Part shown: one piece after another, positions 1-7,665 of the stretch
Position numbering within the stretch: the stretch's first letter is position 1
Layout: each line of letters opens with the position of its first letter
Origin: Bacillota bacterium
GTDB lineage: Bacteria; Bacillota; Sulfobacillia; JAIMAT01
DNA length: 44,335 nt
NCBI GenBank assembly: GCA_029960955.1
Contig: JASBVS010000056.1
Coordinates: 1 to 44,335, forward strand
Reading direction: 5' to 3'
The notes under the pieces: model-generated
Database searches by the model: none
Told to the model about the DNA's origin: nothing
Seen by the model: only the letters and a program-made list of their open reading frames with translations
Made by a program: the position numbers and the translations under genes

Positions 1-466
1 CGTCGTAGGCGTTGGAGGGGACGACCACCTTCATGCCCGGCAGGTGGGCGAAGGTGGCGTAGAGGTTCTGGGAGTGCTGGCCCGCGTCGCTGTAGCCGCC
101 GCCGGTGGCGGTCATCAGGACCATGGGCACGTGGACGTGGCCGCCCGAGAAGTAGACGTTCTTGGCCATGAGGTTGTAGATCGCGTCCATGGCCACCCCG
201 AAGAAGTCGACGAACATCAGCTCGGCGATGGGGCGCATGCCCGACATGGCGGCGCCCACCGCCGCCCCGATGAAGGCGGTCTCGCTGATCGGGGTGTCGC
301 GCACCCGCTCCGGTCCGAAGCGCTCCAGGAGCCCCTGCGTGGCGCCGAAGATGCCGCCGTACTTGCCGATGTCCTCGCCCATCACGAAGACGGTCGGGTC
401 CCGCTCCATCTCCTGCGCGATCGCCTCGGCGATGGCGCGCGCCATGGTCAGCTGCCGGGTCGACAT
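1..466 (-). CDS. 2-oxoacid dehydrogenase E1 component, beta subunit (5' part only)
   Basis: The gene runs off the left edge; about the first 155 residues are present. It starts MSTRQLTMARAIAEA and continues with the family hallmarks VFVMGEDIGKYGG, the DTPISETAFIGAA stretch and MLFVDFFGVAMDAIYN-like residues around the thiamine-diphosphate pocket. These match the beta subunit of pyruvate, branched-chain or acetoin dehydrogenase E1, which with the alpha subunit decarboxylates 2-oxoacids and passes the acyl group to the E2 lipoyl domain. The ATG at 466 has a strong Shine-Dalgarno (GGAGG) just upstream. The alpha subunit that should precede it is only a remnant at 551-775. The substrate cannot be decided from this part. 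Confidence 0.85.
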   Translation of the reverse strand, partial: MSTRQLTMARAIAEAIAQEMERDPTVFVMGEDIGKYGGIFGATQGLLERFGPERVRDTPISETAFIGAAVGAAMSGMRPIAELMFVDFFGVAMDAIYNLMAKNVYFSGGHVHVPMVLMTATGGGYSDAGQHSQNLYATFAHLPGMKVVVPSNAYD

Positions 467-550
467 GCGATGGCCCTCCTTCCTCGCGCCGGCGCTCCGA
501 CGGGCGCCGGCGCCGGCTCGTTCCGGCCCGGTCCCGCTCCGGGCCTCGCC

Positions 551-775
551 TCAGGCGAAGACGTGCTCCAGCGCCTCCTCCGGCGCGGGGTAAGGGCTCT
601 CCCGGGCGAAGGCGACGGCCTCGTCCACCTCGCGGTGGGCGCGCCCGACCAGCTCGCCGTCGGCCGCCTCGTCCAGCAGGCCCTCGCGGAGCAGGTGCTC
701 GCGCAGGCGGACGATGGGGTCCTTCTCGCGCAAGCGCTCCACCTCGTCCTGCGGGCGGTATCGCCTTTCTTCCAT
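551..775 (-). pseudogene. Truncated E1 alpha subunit of 2-oxoacid dehydrogenase (C-terminal remnant)
   Basis: These 74 residues resemble the extreme C-terminus of pyruvate dehydrogenase E1 alpha: a YRPQDEVERLREKDPI segment, a LREHLLREGLLDE helix and the terminal PEEALEHVFA. A full alpha subunit has about 330-360 residues. Reading further upstream in the same frame meets a TGA stop near 810, and neither other minus-strand frame between 776 and 981 encodes the missing TPP-binding domain. There is no Shine-Dalgarno before the ATG at 775. The remnant sits 84 bp upstream of the E1 beta start, the normal alpha-beta order. I read it as the tail of a gene whose 5' three quarters were deleted or lost at an assembly junction. 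Confidence 0.7.
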
Positions 776-981
776 ACCGCGGCGCCGGAGAAGGGGCGTT
801 GGTCGCCCTCATCACCGCCGCCCCTCGTCGCCGTGGCTTCGGCGCGGACCGGTACGTCGAAGCCCGGACGGTGACGCTCTACCGCGTCCTCGTCGACGGC
901 GAAGACGCGGGCGCCGCCTCATCGCCGGACGTCGTCGACGCGTGGATCCGCCGCTCTCCGCAGGCGTCCTGCGGCGTGCTG

Positions 982-2310
982 TCAGCCGGCTTGCTGGCGG
1001 CGGTCGAGGCTGACGAACTTGCCGATCTCCCGCAGGAAGACCAGCTGGGCGCTTCCCACGGGACCGTTCCTCTGCTTGGCCAGGATCAGTTCGACGACGT
1101 TGCTGGACTCCATCTCGGGGTTCTGGTAGATGAAGGTGACGACGTCGGCATCCTGCTCGATGGCGCCCGATTCGCGCAAGTCGGAGAGCTGCGGCCGCCG
1201 GTCCTGCCGTTGCTCCACGGCCCGGCTCAGCTGCGAGAGCGCGACCACGGGCACCGACAGCTCGCGCGCCAGCGACTTCAGGCTGCGGGAGATCTCGGAG
1301 ATCTCCTGCTGGCGGGACTCGGCCCGGCCGTGCGAGCGCATGAGCTGGAGGTAGTCGACGACCACCATGCCGATGTTCCGCTCCGCCTTCAGGCGCCGCG
1401 CCTTCGCGCGCAGCTCGAGGACGGAGATGTTGGGCGTGTCGTCGATGTAGATGGGCGCGTCGCTCAGGCGGCCGAGGGCCCGCGAGAGCTTCGGCCAGTC
1501 GTCGTCGCTCAGCGTCCCGGTCCGGAGGCGCACCGACGGCACCTGCGCCTCGGCGCAGAGGAGACGCTGGGCCAGCTGCTCCTTGGACATCTCGAGGCTG
1601 AAGATGGCCACCGGCACCTTGTAGCGGACGGCGGCCACCGCCGCCATGTTCAGGCTGAGCGCGGTCTTCCCCTGCGAAGGGCGTGCGGCGACGATGATCA
1701 ACTCCGAGGGGTGCCAGCCGGACGTCAGCCGGTCCAGGTCGGGGAAGCCGCTGGGGATGCCGATGACCTCCCCGCGGTGCGTGTAAAGCCGTTCGATCTC
1801 CTCGAACGTCTTGATGAGAACGTCCCGCAGCGGTTCGTAGGAGCGGCTCTGGCGCCGCTGCGACACCTGGAAGATCCGGTTCTCCGCCTGGTCGAGGAGG
1901 GTGTCGACTTCCTCGCCGGAGTTGAAGACGCTGGCCGAGATCTCGCCGACGGCCGCCAGGAGCTGGCGGAGCATCGACTTCTCCTGGACGATGCGCGCGT
2001 GGTAGTCGACGTTGGCCGCCGTGGCCACCGAACTGGCCAGCGAGGCCAGGTAGGCGACGCCGCCCGCGCGCTCCAGCTGGTCCTTGCGGCCCAGCTCGTC
2101 CGCCAGCGTGATGACGTCCACGGGCTGGCCGCGGTCGAACAGGGCGAGCATGGCCTCGTAGATCACGCGGTGGGCTTCCTTGTAGAAGTCCTGCGGCGTC
2201 AGCATGACCGCGATCCGCACCAGCGCATCGCGGTCGAGAAGCAGGGCGCCGAGGACCTGCTGTTCGGCCTCGATGGCTTGCGGCGGAACGCGGTCGACCG
2301 GTACGGCCAT
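982..2310 (-). CDS. dnaB: Replicative DNA helicase DnaB (DnaC in Bacillus nomenclature)
   Basis: This is a 442-residue hexameric 5'-3' helicase that unwinds DNA at the replication fork. The N-terminal helical domain begins RVPPQAIEAEQQVLGALLLD and the RecA-like ATPase domain follows. The Walker A is AARPSQGKTALSLN, Walker B is in the GMVVVDYLQLM segment, and the DnaB-specific SQLSRAVEQR and DLRESGAIEQDAD motifs follow. The ATG at 2310 was chosen because the DnaB N-terminus starts there. It lies 5 bp after the rplI stop, the usual rplI-dnaB order. No intein or extension is seen. The 206 bp after the stop hold no recognisable gene. Confidence 0.97.
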   Translation of the reverse strand: MAVPVDRVPPQAIEAEQQVLGALLLDRDALVRIAVMLTPQDFYKEAHRVIYEAMLALFDRGQPVDVITLADELGRKDQLERAGGVAYLASLASSVATAANVDYHARIVQEKSMLRQLLAAVGEISASVFNSGEEVDTLLDQAENRIFQVSQRRQSRSYEPLRDVLIKTFEEIERLYTHRGEVIGIPSGFPDLDRLTSGWHPSELIIVAARPSQGKTALSLNMAAVAAVRYKVPVAIFSLEMSKEQLAQRLLCAEAQVPSVRLRTGTLSDDDWPKLSRALGRLSDAPIYIDDTPNISVLELRAKARRLKAERNIGMVVVDYLQLMRSHGRAESRQQEISEISRSLKSLARELSVPVVALSQLSRAVEQRQDRRPQLSDLRESGAIEQDADVVTFIYQNPEMESSNVVELILAKQRNGPVGSAQLVFLREIGKFVSLDRRQQAG

Positions 2311-2315
2311 CTCCG

Positions 2316-2780
2316 TCAGCTCCCGGCTCCGGCTCCCTCCGGCACGACGTGGACCGTGCAGGTGGCGCTCAACCGGGGATGGAGGCGCAGCTCGACGGCG
2401 TAGTCGCCCGTCTTCTTGATCGACTCGGGCAGCCGTACCTGGCGGCGGTCCACGCGCACCCCGCGCTCGCGCTCCAGCGCCTCGGCGATGTCGGCGGCCG
2501 TGACGGAGCCGAAGAGCTTGCCGCTCTTGCCCACCCGGACGGCCAGGGTCAGTTCGCTTCCGTCTACCGCTTCCTGCGTCTTGCGGGCGCGCTCCAGCTC
2601 GCGCTCCGCCTGGCGGCGGACCCGCTCGCGCGCCTCCTCCAGCTGCCGGAGCGCGCCGCTGGTGGCCTCGATGGCCATGCCCCGCGGCAGCAGGTAGTTG
2701 CGGGCGTAACCGGGCTTCACCTCGACGAGGTCGCCGACGGAGCCCAGCCCGGGAATCTCCTGCCGGAGAATGACCTTCAT
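2316..2780 (-). CDS. rplI: 50S ribosomal protein L9
   Basis: The 154-residue protein begins MKVILRQEIPGLGSVGDLVE, the diagnostic start of bL9, and carries the PGYARNYLLPRGMA motif of the rRNA-binding N-terminal domain. A long charged connecting helix (about residues 42-75) and the C-terminal domain with SVTAADIAEAL follow. It has a slightly extended Ala/Gly-rich tail. Its ATG shares four bases with the stop of the upstream membrane-protein gene (ATGA), implying translational coupling. dnaB follows 5 bp downstream. Confidence 0.97.
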   Translation of the reverse strand: MKVILRQEIPGLGSVGDLVEVKPGYARNYLLPRGMAIEATSGALRQLEEARERVRRQAERELERARKTQEAVDGSELTLAVRVGKSGKLFGSVTAADIAEALERERGVRVDRRQVRLPESIKKTGDYAVELRLHPRLSATCTVHVVPEGAGAGS

Positions 2781-3736
2781 CACGACACCCCCACGCTTCT
2801 TCGCACATGGAAGATCGATTCGAAGAGGCCCAACCAGACCAGGACCTGCGAGAGGTACGGGTTGAGCACCGCCAGCGCCAGCACCGCCACCGCCAGGCCC
2901 CGGGCGAGCCGCCACCTGCGCAGCCAGAAGTAGGCGAAGGAAGTGCCCCCGACCAGGAAGAGCACCTCGCCGACCAGGACCAGGTTGGCCCCCGCCGCCC
3001 CGAGCACGCTTCCCCCCTGGCGCCCCGCCACCGTCAGGACGAGGCCGACGAGCAGGAAGCCGACCGTCCACGAAGGCAGCTCCCAGCTGGCGAAGGGCGG
3101 CAGCTCCACGGGCGGCAGCTGCAGCCGCCGTGCCAGCGGCCCGGCTACCAGGAGCAGGAGGAGGGCGTAACCCGCGCCCGCCGCCAGGACCACCGCCGGC
3201 AGGAGCTCGCCCAGCAGGAGATGGATCTGGCTGCTCAGCTGCCGGCTCATCTCCTTCAGCTGCTGCGCGTCCACGCCGCCCGCCCCGCCGAGAAGCGAGC
3301 TGGCCGCCTGGGTGGAGCGGAGCATCTGGTCGCCCAGCTGGGCCAGCAGGTCCTGGCCGAGCACGAAGCGGCCGGCCGCCAGGGTGGCCAGGGTCGTGAC
3401 CACCATGCCCAGCGCACCCGCGCCGATCACCCAGAAGGGGTCCCGCCGGCTCCGCCAAGCCCAGCCCATCGAGGCACCGAAGGCGGCCAGGTCCAGCCAG
3501 GTGGCCAGCGCGCCCAGCGGTCCCGCGAAGAGGAAGGCGACCAGCGCGGCGACCGTCGCGCTGGCCAGGCCCAGGCGCGGTCCGAGACGGATGGTGGCGA
3601 CCAGCGTGGGCAACGGGCTGAGGAGCAGCGCCACCAGGCCGGCGACGGGGATCCAGCTGCCGGCGAGCACGAAGAGGACGCTGAGGACGGCCAGCAGGAC
3701 GGCTTCGACCAACGGCCTCGTCCGCGTGGACTGCAT
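2780..3736 (-). CDS. DUF2232 membrane protein (YybS-like)
   Basis: The 318-residue protein is very hydrophobic, with about eight membrane segments (for example residues 8-50, 60-80, 95-130, 180-205, 225-300) and an N-terminus TRPLVEAVLLAVLSVLF typical of DUF2232/YybS. A central polar stretch (about 140-180, QLKEMSRQLSSQIH) resembles the loop seen in the family. YybS lies upstream of rplI in many Bacillota; its molecular role is unknown. The ATG at 3736 was picked over longer frames because the upstream residues are low-complexity and non-conserved. In B. subtilis the c-di-AMP phosphodiesterase gene gdpP separates yybS and rplI; it is absent here. Confidence 0.85.
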   Translation of the reverse strand: MQSTRTRPLVEAVLLAVLSVLFVLAGSWIPVAGLVALLLSPLPTLVATIRLGPRLGLASATVAALVAFLFAGPLGALATWLDLAAFGASMGWAWRSRRDPFWVIGAGALGMVVTTLATLAAGRFVLGQDLLAQLGDQMLRSTQAASSLLGGAGGVDAQQLKEMSRQLSSQIHLLLGELLPAVVLAAGAGYALLLLLVAGPLARRLQLPPVELPPFASWELPSWTVGFLLVGLVLTVAGRQGGSVLGAAGANLVLVGEVLFLVGGTSFAYFWLRRWRLARGLAVAVLALAVLNPYLSQVLVWLGLFESIFHVRRSVGVS

Positions 3737-3741
3737 GCGGC

Positions 3742-4119
3742 TCAGCCCCGCCTGCTCCGGCCCGTCGCCGGCCCGTCCGGCGGCGTCCGTCCCTCTTGCC
3801 GCGCACGCGCCTCCAGCCAGGCCAGCAGGGCGCTCATGTCCCCGTACCACCGCTCCAGCTCGTGCGCGCTGACCACGTTGGCCCGGATCTTGGCCTCCAG
3901 CTGCGTCTCAAGGCGGCCGAGGCCCAGCCCGGAGCGCCGCGCGAGAAGGGCCGAGACCAGCATGGTCTCCGCCAGGGCCGCGACCAGCGCCTCGTCATCC
4001 CCGTCGGTCAGCGCCCTGTGGACGTCCGCCACGGCGCGGACCAGCTCGGTCCGCAGCCAGTCGATCGCCCGCGCGTTACGAGCCACGTCGACTCCGCCGT
4101 CCGCCGGCACAGGCCTCAC
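3742..4119 (-). CDS. MazG-like family protein
   Basis: This small, probably all-helical protein (125 residues from a GTG start) has the DVARNARAIDWLRTELVRAVADVHRAL start and the HELERWYGDMSALLAWLE end of the MazG-like family often found between rpsR and yybS in clostridia. True MazG proteins are nucleoside triphosphate pyrophosphohydrolases. The canonical EExxE/ExxD metal-binding pattern is not obvious here, so catalytic activity is uncertain. It ends 5 bp before the DUF2232 start and begins 75 bp after rpsR, so it is probably in the rpsF-ssb-rpsR-...-dnaB operon. The exact start is uncertain; residues 1-9 may be leader. Confidence 0.65.
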   Translation of the reverse strand: MRPVPADGGVDVARNARAIDWLRTELVRAVADVHRALTDGDDEALVAALAETMLVSALLARRSGLGLGRLETQLEAKIRANVVSAHELERWYGDMSALLAWLEARARQEGRTPPDGPATGRSRRG

Positions 4120-4194
4120 CCCTCATCCCGGGAGCGGCCCCCGCACCCGTGGGCGAGGGCGCAGGTGGGTCCAGCCCGGTACAGCGGCCGCCCC

Positions 4195-4422
4195 TCAGTC
4201 GACGACGAACGGCAGGAGCGCCATGAGCCGGGCCCGCTTGATGGAACGCGTCAGCTGGCGCTGATGGCGGGCGCAGTTGCCGGTGATCCGGCGCGGCAGG
4301 ATCTTTCCGCGCTCGCTGAGGTAGCGCCGCAGCCGTCCCACGTCCTTGTAGTCGACGGTCGCGATCTTGTCGACGCAGAAGTTGCAGACCTTGCGGCGGC
4401 GCCGCCGATCCTTGCGCGCCAT
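4195..4422 (-). CDS. rpsR: 30S ribosomal protein S18
   Basis: This 75-residue basic protein starts [20 protein letters not shown] and ends with the conserved [17 protein letters not shown] segment, including the [11 protein letters not shown] motif typical of bS18. CNFC retains a cysteine pair, and S18 paralogues with cysteines are often linked to zinc-replete conditions. bS18 binds the platform of the 30S subunit with bS6, whose gene lies two genes upstream. The order rpsF-ssb-rpsR is conserved across Bacillota. Confidence 0.97.
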   Translation of the reverse strand: MARKDRRRRRKVCNFCVDKIATVDYKDVGRLRRYLSERGKILPRRITGNCARHQRQLTRSIKRARLMALLPFVVD

Positions 4423-4569
4423 GCCTCTCCCCCTTTCGCAGCCTCTTCTGCTCCCGGGTCGCCTCTTGCGGCCTCGCGCACTCTCCAGGCCTGCGAGGCC
4501 CGCGCACCGGCGCGCCGGCATGTGCAACCGGCGGGCGACCCTTGCCTTCCCCGGCGTAGGCCAGGCGGG

Positions 4570-4965
4570 TCAGAAGGGGATGTCGTCCGCCGGGAAGTCG
4601 ACCTCCGTGCTGCCCTCGAGCGCGCTTGGTCCGGCTTCGCGCTCGGCCGGCCGGTCGAGGAAGCGGACCGTGTCCGCCACCACTTCCGCGACGCGCCGCT
4701 TCTGCCCGTCCTGCGTCTCGTAGCTGCGGATCTGAAGCCGCCCGTGCACCGCGACCAGCCGCCCCTTGGTCAGGTGGTTGGCCACCGTCTCCGCCAAGTG
4801 GCGCCAGGTGACCACGTCGATGAAATCGGTCTCGCGCTCGCCCTGCTGGTTGGTGAAGGGCCGGTCGACCGCCAGGCTGAAGTTGCAGACCGCAACGCCG
4901 GAGGGCGTGTAGCGCAGCTCCGGGTCGCGGACCAACCGTCCGACGAGGACCACGACGTTCAGCAT
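4570..4965 (-). CDS. ssb: Single-stranded DNA-binding protein
   Basis: This 131-residue OB-fold protein starts [20 protein letters not shown] and contains the [20 protein letters not shown] and GRLQIRSYE core segments of bacterial SSB. The linker is short (about residues 108-124). The acidic tip is DDIPF, the docking site for replication and repair partners such as PriA, RecO and the clamp loader. It coats single-stranded DNA at forks and during repair. It is placed between rpsF (71 bp upstream) and rpsR (147 bp downstream) and is expected to be co-transcribed with them. Confidence 0.97.
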   Translation of the reverse strand: MLNVVVLVGRLVRDPELRYTPSGVAVCNFSLAVDRPFTNQQGERETDFIDVVTWRHLAETVANHLTKGRLVAVHGRLQIRSYETQDGQKRRVAEVVADTVRFLDRPAEREAGPSALEGSTEVDFPADDIPF

Positions 4966-5036
4966 GCCAATCCCCCTCCGGCTGGCTGCGGTTCGCAGCC
5001 TCGAAGCCCGCCCCGGCGGCCGCGGGCGGCCGCCGG

Positions 5037-5330
5037 CTAGCCCTCGTCCGTCCGCACGATCATGTGCCGCAGGACTCCCTCGGTCAGGCGGAGCAGGCGG
5101 GAGAGCTCGGACGGCGCCCGCTCCCCGCTCTCGAAGGTGAAGAGCGTGTAGACGCCCTCCGACCGGCCGTCGATGGTGTAGGCCAACCTCCGCTTGCCCC
5201 AGGGGTCCGTGCTCTTCAGCTCACCGCCATGCTGGGAGACGAGATGGGCGATCCGCTCCTGAAGGGCCTGCGACGCTTCCTCGCCGAGCTCCGGATCGGT
5301 GATCACCATGAGTTCGTAGGTGCGTGCCAA
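5037..5330 (-). CDS. rpsF: 30S ribosomal protein S6
   Basis: bS6 of 97 residues: [17 protein letters not shown] at the N-terminus, then the [20 protein letters not shown] beta-strand region and the [14 protein letters not shown] ending. It binds the 30S platform with bS18. The start was set to the TTG at 5330, where the family N-terminus begins, with GGAGG upstream. The open frame continues further but the extra residues are not S6-like. First gene of the rpsF-ssb-rpsR-...-dnaB operon, about 140 bp downstream of a TATAAT promoter at 5468-5473. Confidence 0.95.
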   Translation of the reverse strand: MARTYELMVITDPELGEEASQALQERIAHLVSQHGGELKSTDPWGKRRLAYTIDGRSEGVYTLFTFESGERAPSELSRLLRLTEGVLRHMIVRTDEG

Positions 5331-5467
5331 ACTAAGCGCCACCTCCCTTCCTCGGACATGGTACCCGGCTCGTTCCGCCGCGGGTGGCGCCGCGACCGCA
5401 CTCGGGTACGGAAGGTCGAGCACGGGATCCGTACGGGCGAGAGCGCCCGTGCGCCGCGTGCCCGCGC

Positions 5468-5476
5468 ATTATATCA
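5468..5476 (-). promoter_or_regulatory. Extended -10 promoter for the rpsF operon
   Basis: Read on the minus strand, a perfect TATAAT (5468-5473) is preceded by TGA, giving a TGn extended -10. No good -35 is seen at 17-18 bp (GGGAAG/GGGGAA). It is the only AT-rich stretch between DUF951 and rpsF and leaves a leader of about 130 nt before rpsF. It overlaps the DUF951 stop codon. Confidence 0.6.
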
Positions 5477-5695
5477 CAGCCCGCCTGGCCCTTCCCCCAA
5501 CGGCGAGTCGACGATGCGGACGAGCCGCTGCTCCACGCGGCTCCTCGGCAGGAGCACGAGCCGGCCGCAGCCGGTGCAGCGGAGCCGCAGGTCGGCGCCG
5601 GTGCGCAGCACCTCCCAGGTGACGGAGCCGCAGGGGTGCGGTCGCTTCATCTCGATCACGTCGCCGAGGTGGAAGCGGACCGGACCCCCCTTCAT
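5474..5695 (-). CDS. DUF951 domain-containing protein
   Basis: The protein has 73 residues. It has the whole DUF951 signature: [37 protein letters not shown] and VLLPRSRVE. The conserved cysteines (PCGS and CTGCGR) suggest a small metal-binding or nucleic-acid-binding beta-barrel; function is unknown. DUF951 commonly sits upstream of rpsF in Bacillota, as here. Its ATG overlaps the stop of the TPR gene by four bases (ATGA), so the two are translationally coupled. Confidence 0.9.
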   Translation of the reverse strand: MKGGPVRFHLGDVIEMKRPHPCGSVTWEVLRTGADLRLRCTGCGRLVLLPRSRVEQRLVRIVDSPLGEGPGGL

Positions 5696-6189
5696 GCGAG
5701 CGGCCCCCGCTCCTGGAGCCGCCAGCCGGGCACCCACCGCCTCCACCAGGGGAGGCCGGACCGGCGCTCGGCGCGGGCGGCCGCCTTCAGCGCCGCCACC
5801 ATGCGGTCGACCTGTCCGCGCCGCTTGAAGATCACCGCCAGGTTGTTGTACGCCGCGGCGTAGTCGGGGCGGATCTCGAGCGCCTTCCTGTAGCACGCCT
5901 CGGCCTCGTCCAGGCGCTCCAGGTGCAGGGCGGCATTGCCGCGGTTGAGCCAGGCGGGGGCGCAGGCGGCGTCGATGGCCAGGGCGCGGTCGAGGAGGCG
6001 CTTGGCGGCCTCCGGCCGCCCCTCGCGCAGGAGAAGGCCCGCCCACTTGCTCAGGAGCTCCGGATCGCGCGCCCCGCCGGCCAGGATGCGCCGCCGCAGC
6101 CAGGCTTCGGCCTCCCGGAGCCGTCCCTGGCGGATCAGGGCGTCGACCTCGTGGATCCCGTCGGGCTCATGCCGCTCGTCACGGCGCAT
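5692..6189 (-). CDS. Tetratricopeptide-repeat protein
   Basis: This soluble 165-residue protein is made largely of TPR units. Around residues 15-45 lies [20 protein letters not shown], then [25 protein letters not shown], then [27 protein letters not shown], then [24 protein letters not shown]. These form at least three helix-turn-helix repeats that usually act as protein-docking platforms. The ATG at 6189 follows a GAGGAGG ribosome-binding site. It is coupled to DUF951 and divergent from yyaC. The partner is unknown. Confidence 0.75.
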   Translation of the reverse strand: MRRDERHEPDGIHEVDALIRQGRLREAEAWLRRRILAGGARDPELLSKWAGLLLREGRPEAAKRLLDRALAIDAACAPAWLNRGNAALHLERLDEAEACYRKALEIRPDYAAAYNNLAVIFKRRGQVDRMVAALKAAARAERRSGLPWWRRWVPGWRLQERGPLA

Positions 6190-6202
6190 GACTCCACCTC
6201 CT

Positions 6203-6244
6203 CGGCCGGGCGTGCCCGGCCGGACGTACCCGGCCGGGCGTCCT
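6203..6244. repeat. Three tandem 14-bp GC-rich repeats in the TPR/yyaC divergent region
   Basis: Three head-to-tail copies of a 14-bp unit, CGGCCGGrCGTrCC, begin at 6203, 6217 and 6231. The copies differ at only a few positions, mainly at the end of the third. They lie 14 bp upstream of the TPR-gene start, between two divergent genes, where operator iterons might be expected. Confidence 0.6.
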
Positions 6245-6330
6245 TCCCCCCTCCCCTCGGCCCGGAGGGGGGTCCCCCCGCCGGGTGGCGGCGCGCGCGC
6301 CGCGGGGGCCCGGGGCCCGCTCCCGGCGCC

Positions 6331-6360
6331 GCATGGGAGCCTGCCCACCCACATACACTA
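6331..6360 (+). promoter_or_regulatory. Candidate forespore (sigma-F/sigma-G-type) promoter for yyaC
   Basis: GCATG (6331-6335) fits the GHATR/GYWTA -35 pattern of forespore sigma factors. After a 15-bp gap, ACATACACTA (6351-6360) matches the downstream eight positions of the sigma-F -10 consensus but lacks its GG. A start near 6367 would lie just before the yyaC ribosome-binding site at 6371-6378. B. subtilis yyaC is known to be forespore-expressed. The match was made by eye and is tentative. Confidence 0.35.
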
Positions 6361-6384
6361 ATCCGTCCGTGGGAGGGGATGCAC

Positions 6385-7041
6385 ATGCGGCCGTCCCGGC
6401 CGGCCTTCCGTCGCTCTTCGCCGCTGCGCGTGCGCTACACCCAGCCCGCCGCGGCGGCTGCGGTCGCCCACGCCGTGCAGGAGGCGCTGCGCCCCTTCGT
6501 CGAAGCCGGTCGCCCGTTGCTCTTCCTTTGTATCGGGAGCGACCGCTCGACCGGCGACGCCCTGGGGCCTCTGGTCGGCACGCGCCTGGCGGAGGGCTGG
6601 AGGAGCGGAGGCGCGGGGGAGGAAGCGCTCGCCCTGCGGGTCCTGGGCACGCTGGAGGCGCCGGTGCACGCGGCCAACCTGATGCAGGCGGTCCGCTGGG
6701 TGGAACGGGCCGCTCCCCGTCCTCTGGTCGTTGCCGTCGACGCCTGCCTGGGACCGGTGGAGAGCGTGGGCACGATCACCGTCGGCCCGGGCGCCCTCCG
6801 CCCCGGAGCCGGCGTGCGGAAGGTGCTGCCCCAGGTGGGCGACTGCTACATCACCGGGACGGTCAACGTCGGCGGCTTCATGGAATACCTGGTCCTGCAG
6901 AACACGCGCCTCAGCCTGGTGATGGCCATGGCCGGCGTCATCGCCGAGGGCGTCCTCTCAGCGGTGGCCGGACTCCTTCCCGAAACGGGCATCCTCGCGG
7001 TCGGCCGCCCGGAACCCTGCTCCTCCGGAGCCATGTATTGA
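6385..7041 (+). CDS. yyaC: Spore protease YyaC (GPR-like fold)
   Basis: This 218-residue protein has the YyaC core LLFLCIGSDRSTGDALGPLVG, VHAANLMQAV, VVAVDACLG, GTITVGPGALRPGAGV, GDCYITGTVNVGGFMEYLVLQ and SLVMAMAGVIAEG. The family is forespore-expressed and related in fold to the germination protease GPR; its exact substrate is not established. I chose the ATG at 6385 rather than 6379 because GGAGG lies about 8 bp before it. It is the only plus-strand gene left of the origin, so it is transcribed head-on to the fork. Its last 84 bases overlap the convergent DUF4446 gene. Confidence 0.9.
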   Translation: MRPSRPAFRRSSPLRVRYTQPAAAAAVAHAVQEALRPFVEAGRPLLFLCIGSDRSTGDALGPLVGTRLAEGWRSGGAGEEALALRVLGTLEAPVHAANLMQAVRWVERAAPRPLVVAVDACLGPVESVGTITVGPGALRPGAGVRKVLPQVGDCYITGTVNVGGFMEYLVLQNTRLSLVMAMAGVIAEGVLSAVAGLLPETGILAVGRPEPCSSGAMY

Positions 7042-7566
7042 GCCGCCCGGGGCTCCCGGGCCCGCGCCGGCCAGGGAGGCGAGCGCGCGCTGGAGCGTTT
7101 CGGCTTCCTCCTCGCTCAGGCGGAGCCGGTCGACCGGCGCGCCCTCCTCGATGCCCTTGGCGTACACGTAGCAGCCATGCTCCGTCTGGATCCAGGTGAG
7201 GACGACGCCGTCCGCCTCCTGGGTGAGCAGGACGAGGCTCTGGCTGGGCGGCACACCGTTCTGGCCGAGGGCGGTATAACGCTTGAGGGCGTAGGCCTGG
7301 AAGCTCCTTCGCTGCCGGGCTCGCAACCGCTCGACTTCCTGCTGCAGGGAGGCCAGCTCCACCCGCAGGCGGTCGGTCTCCTCCGACAGCTGCGCCACCG
7401 CCTTTTCAAGGGCGCCGACCTCGGAGCGGGCCCGTTCGCGTTCGATCTGGCGGCGGTTGCGCCGGCTCACCACGAGCGCGGCGAGGGCCAGGACGAGGGC
7501 GAAGAGGCCTAGGGCGTCTGCGACCAGCGGCGCGAGCTCGGGCAGGGTGACGTGGATGGGCGGCAT
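6958..7566 (-). CDS. DUF4446 family protein
   Basis: A 202-residue protein with one N-terminal membrane span (about residues 10-35, LAPLVADALGLFALVLALAA), a coiled coil (about 40-90, heptads LEKAVAQLSEETDRLRVELA) and a globular end with FQAYALKRYTALGQNGVPPS, SLVLLTQEADGVVLTWIQ and YVYAKGIEEG. This is the DUF4446 layout seen near parB in clostridia; the function is unknown. The start at 7566 has AAGGAG 8 bp upstream. The last 35 or so residues go beyond the conserved domain and lie antisense to the end of yyaC. Confidence 0.8.
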   Translation of the reverse strand: MPPIHVTLPELAPLVADALGLFALVLALAALVVSRRNRRQIERERARSEVGALEKAVAQLSEETDRLRVELASLQQEVERLRARQRRSFQAYALKRYTALGQNGVPPSQSLVLLTQEADGVVLTWIQTEHGCYVYAKGIEEGAPVDRLRLSEEEAETLQRALASLAGAGPGAPGGSIHGSGGAGFRAADREDARFGKESGHR

Positions 7567-7665
7567 CGATGCGGCTCCTTCCATATCCTCGGCAGGCGGT
7601 GGAGTTCGAGTCGCCGGTCTCCCGCGGCGTCCCAGACCCCGGTGGCGCGACGGCCGGTTCGAACC

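Noticed and set aside
799-985. Possible small plus-strand gene in the gap between the E1 alpha remnant and dnaB
   Set aside because: The frame continues antisense through dnaB, has no Shine-Dalgarno and matches no family I know.
5331-5467. An S6:S18-binding autoregulatory leader before rpsF
   Set aside because: The leader is long enough and has purine-rich CCGAGG sequence, but I could not show the conserved hairpin by eye.
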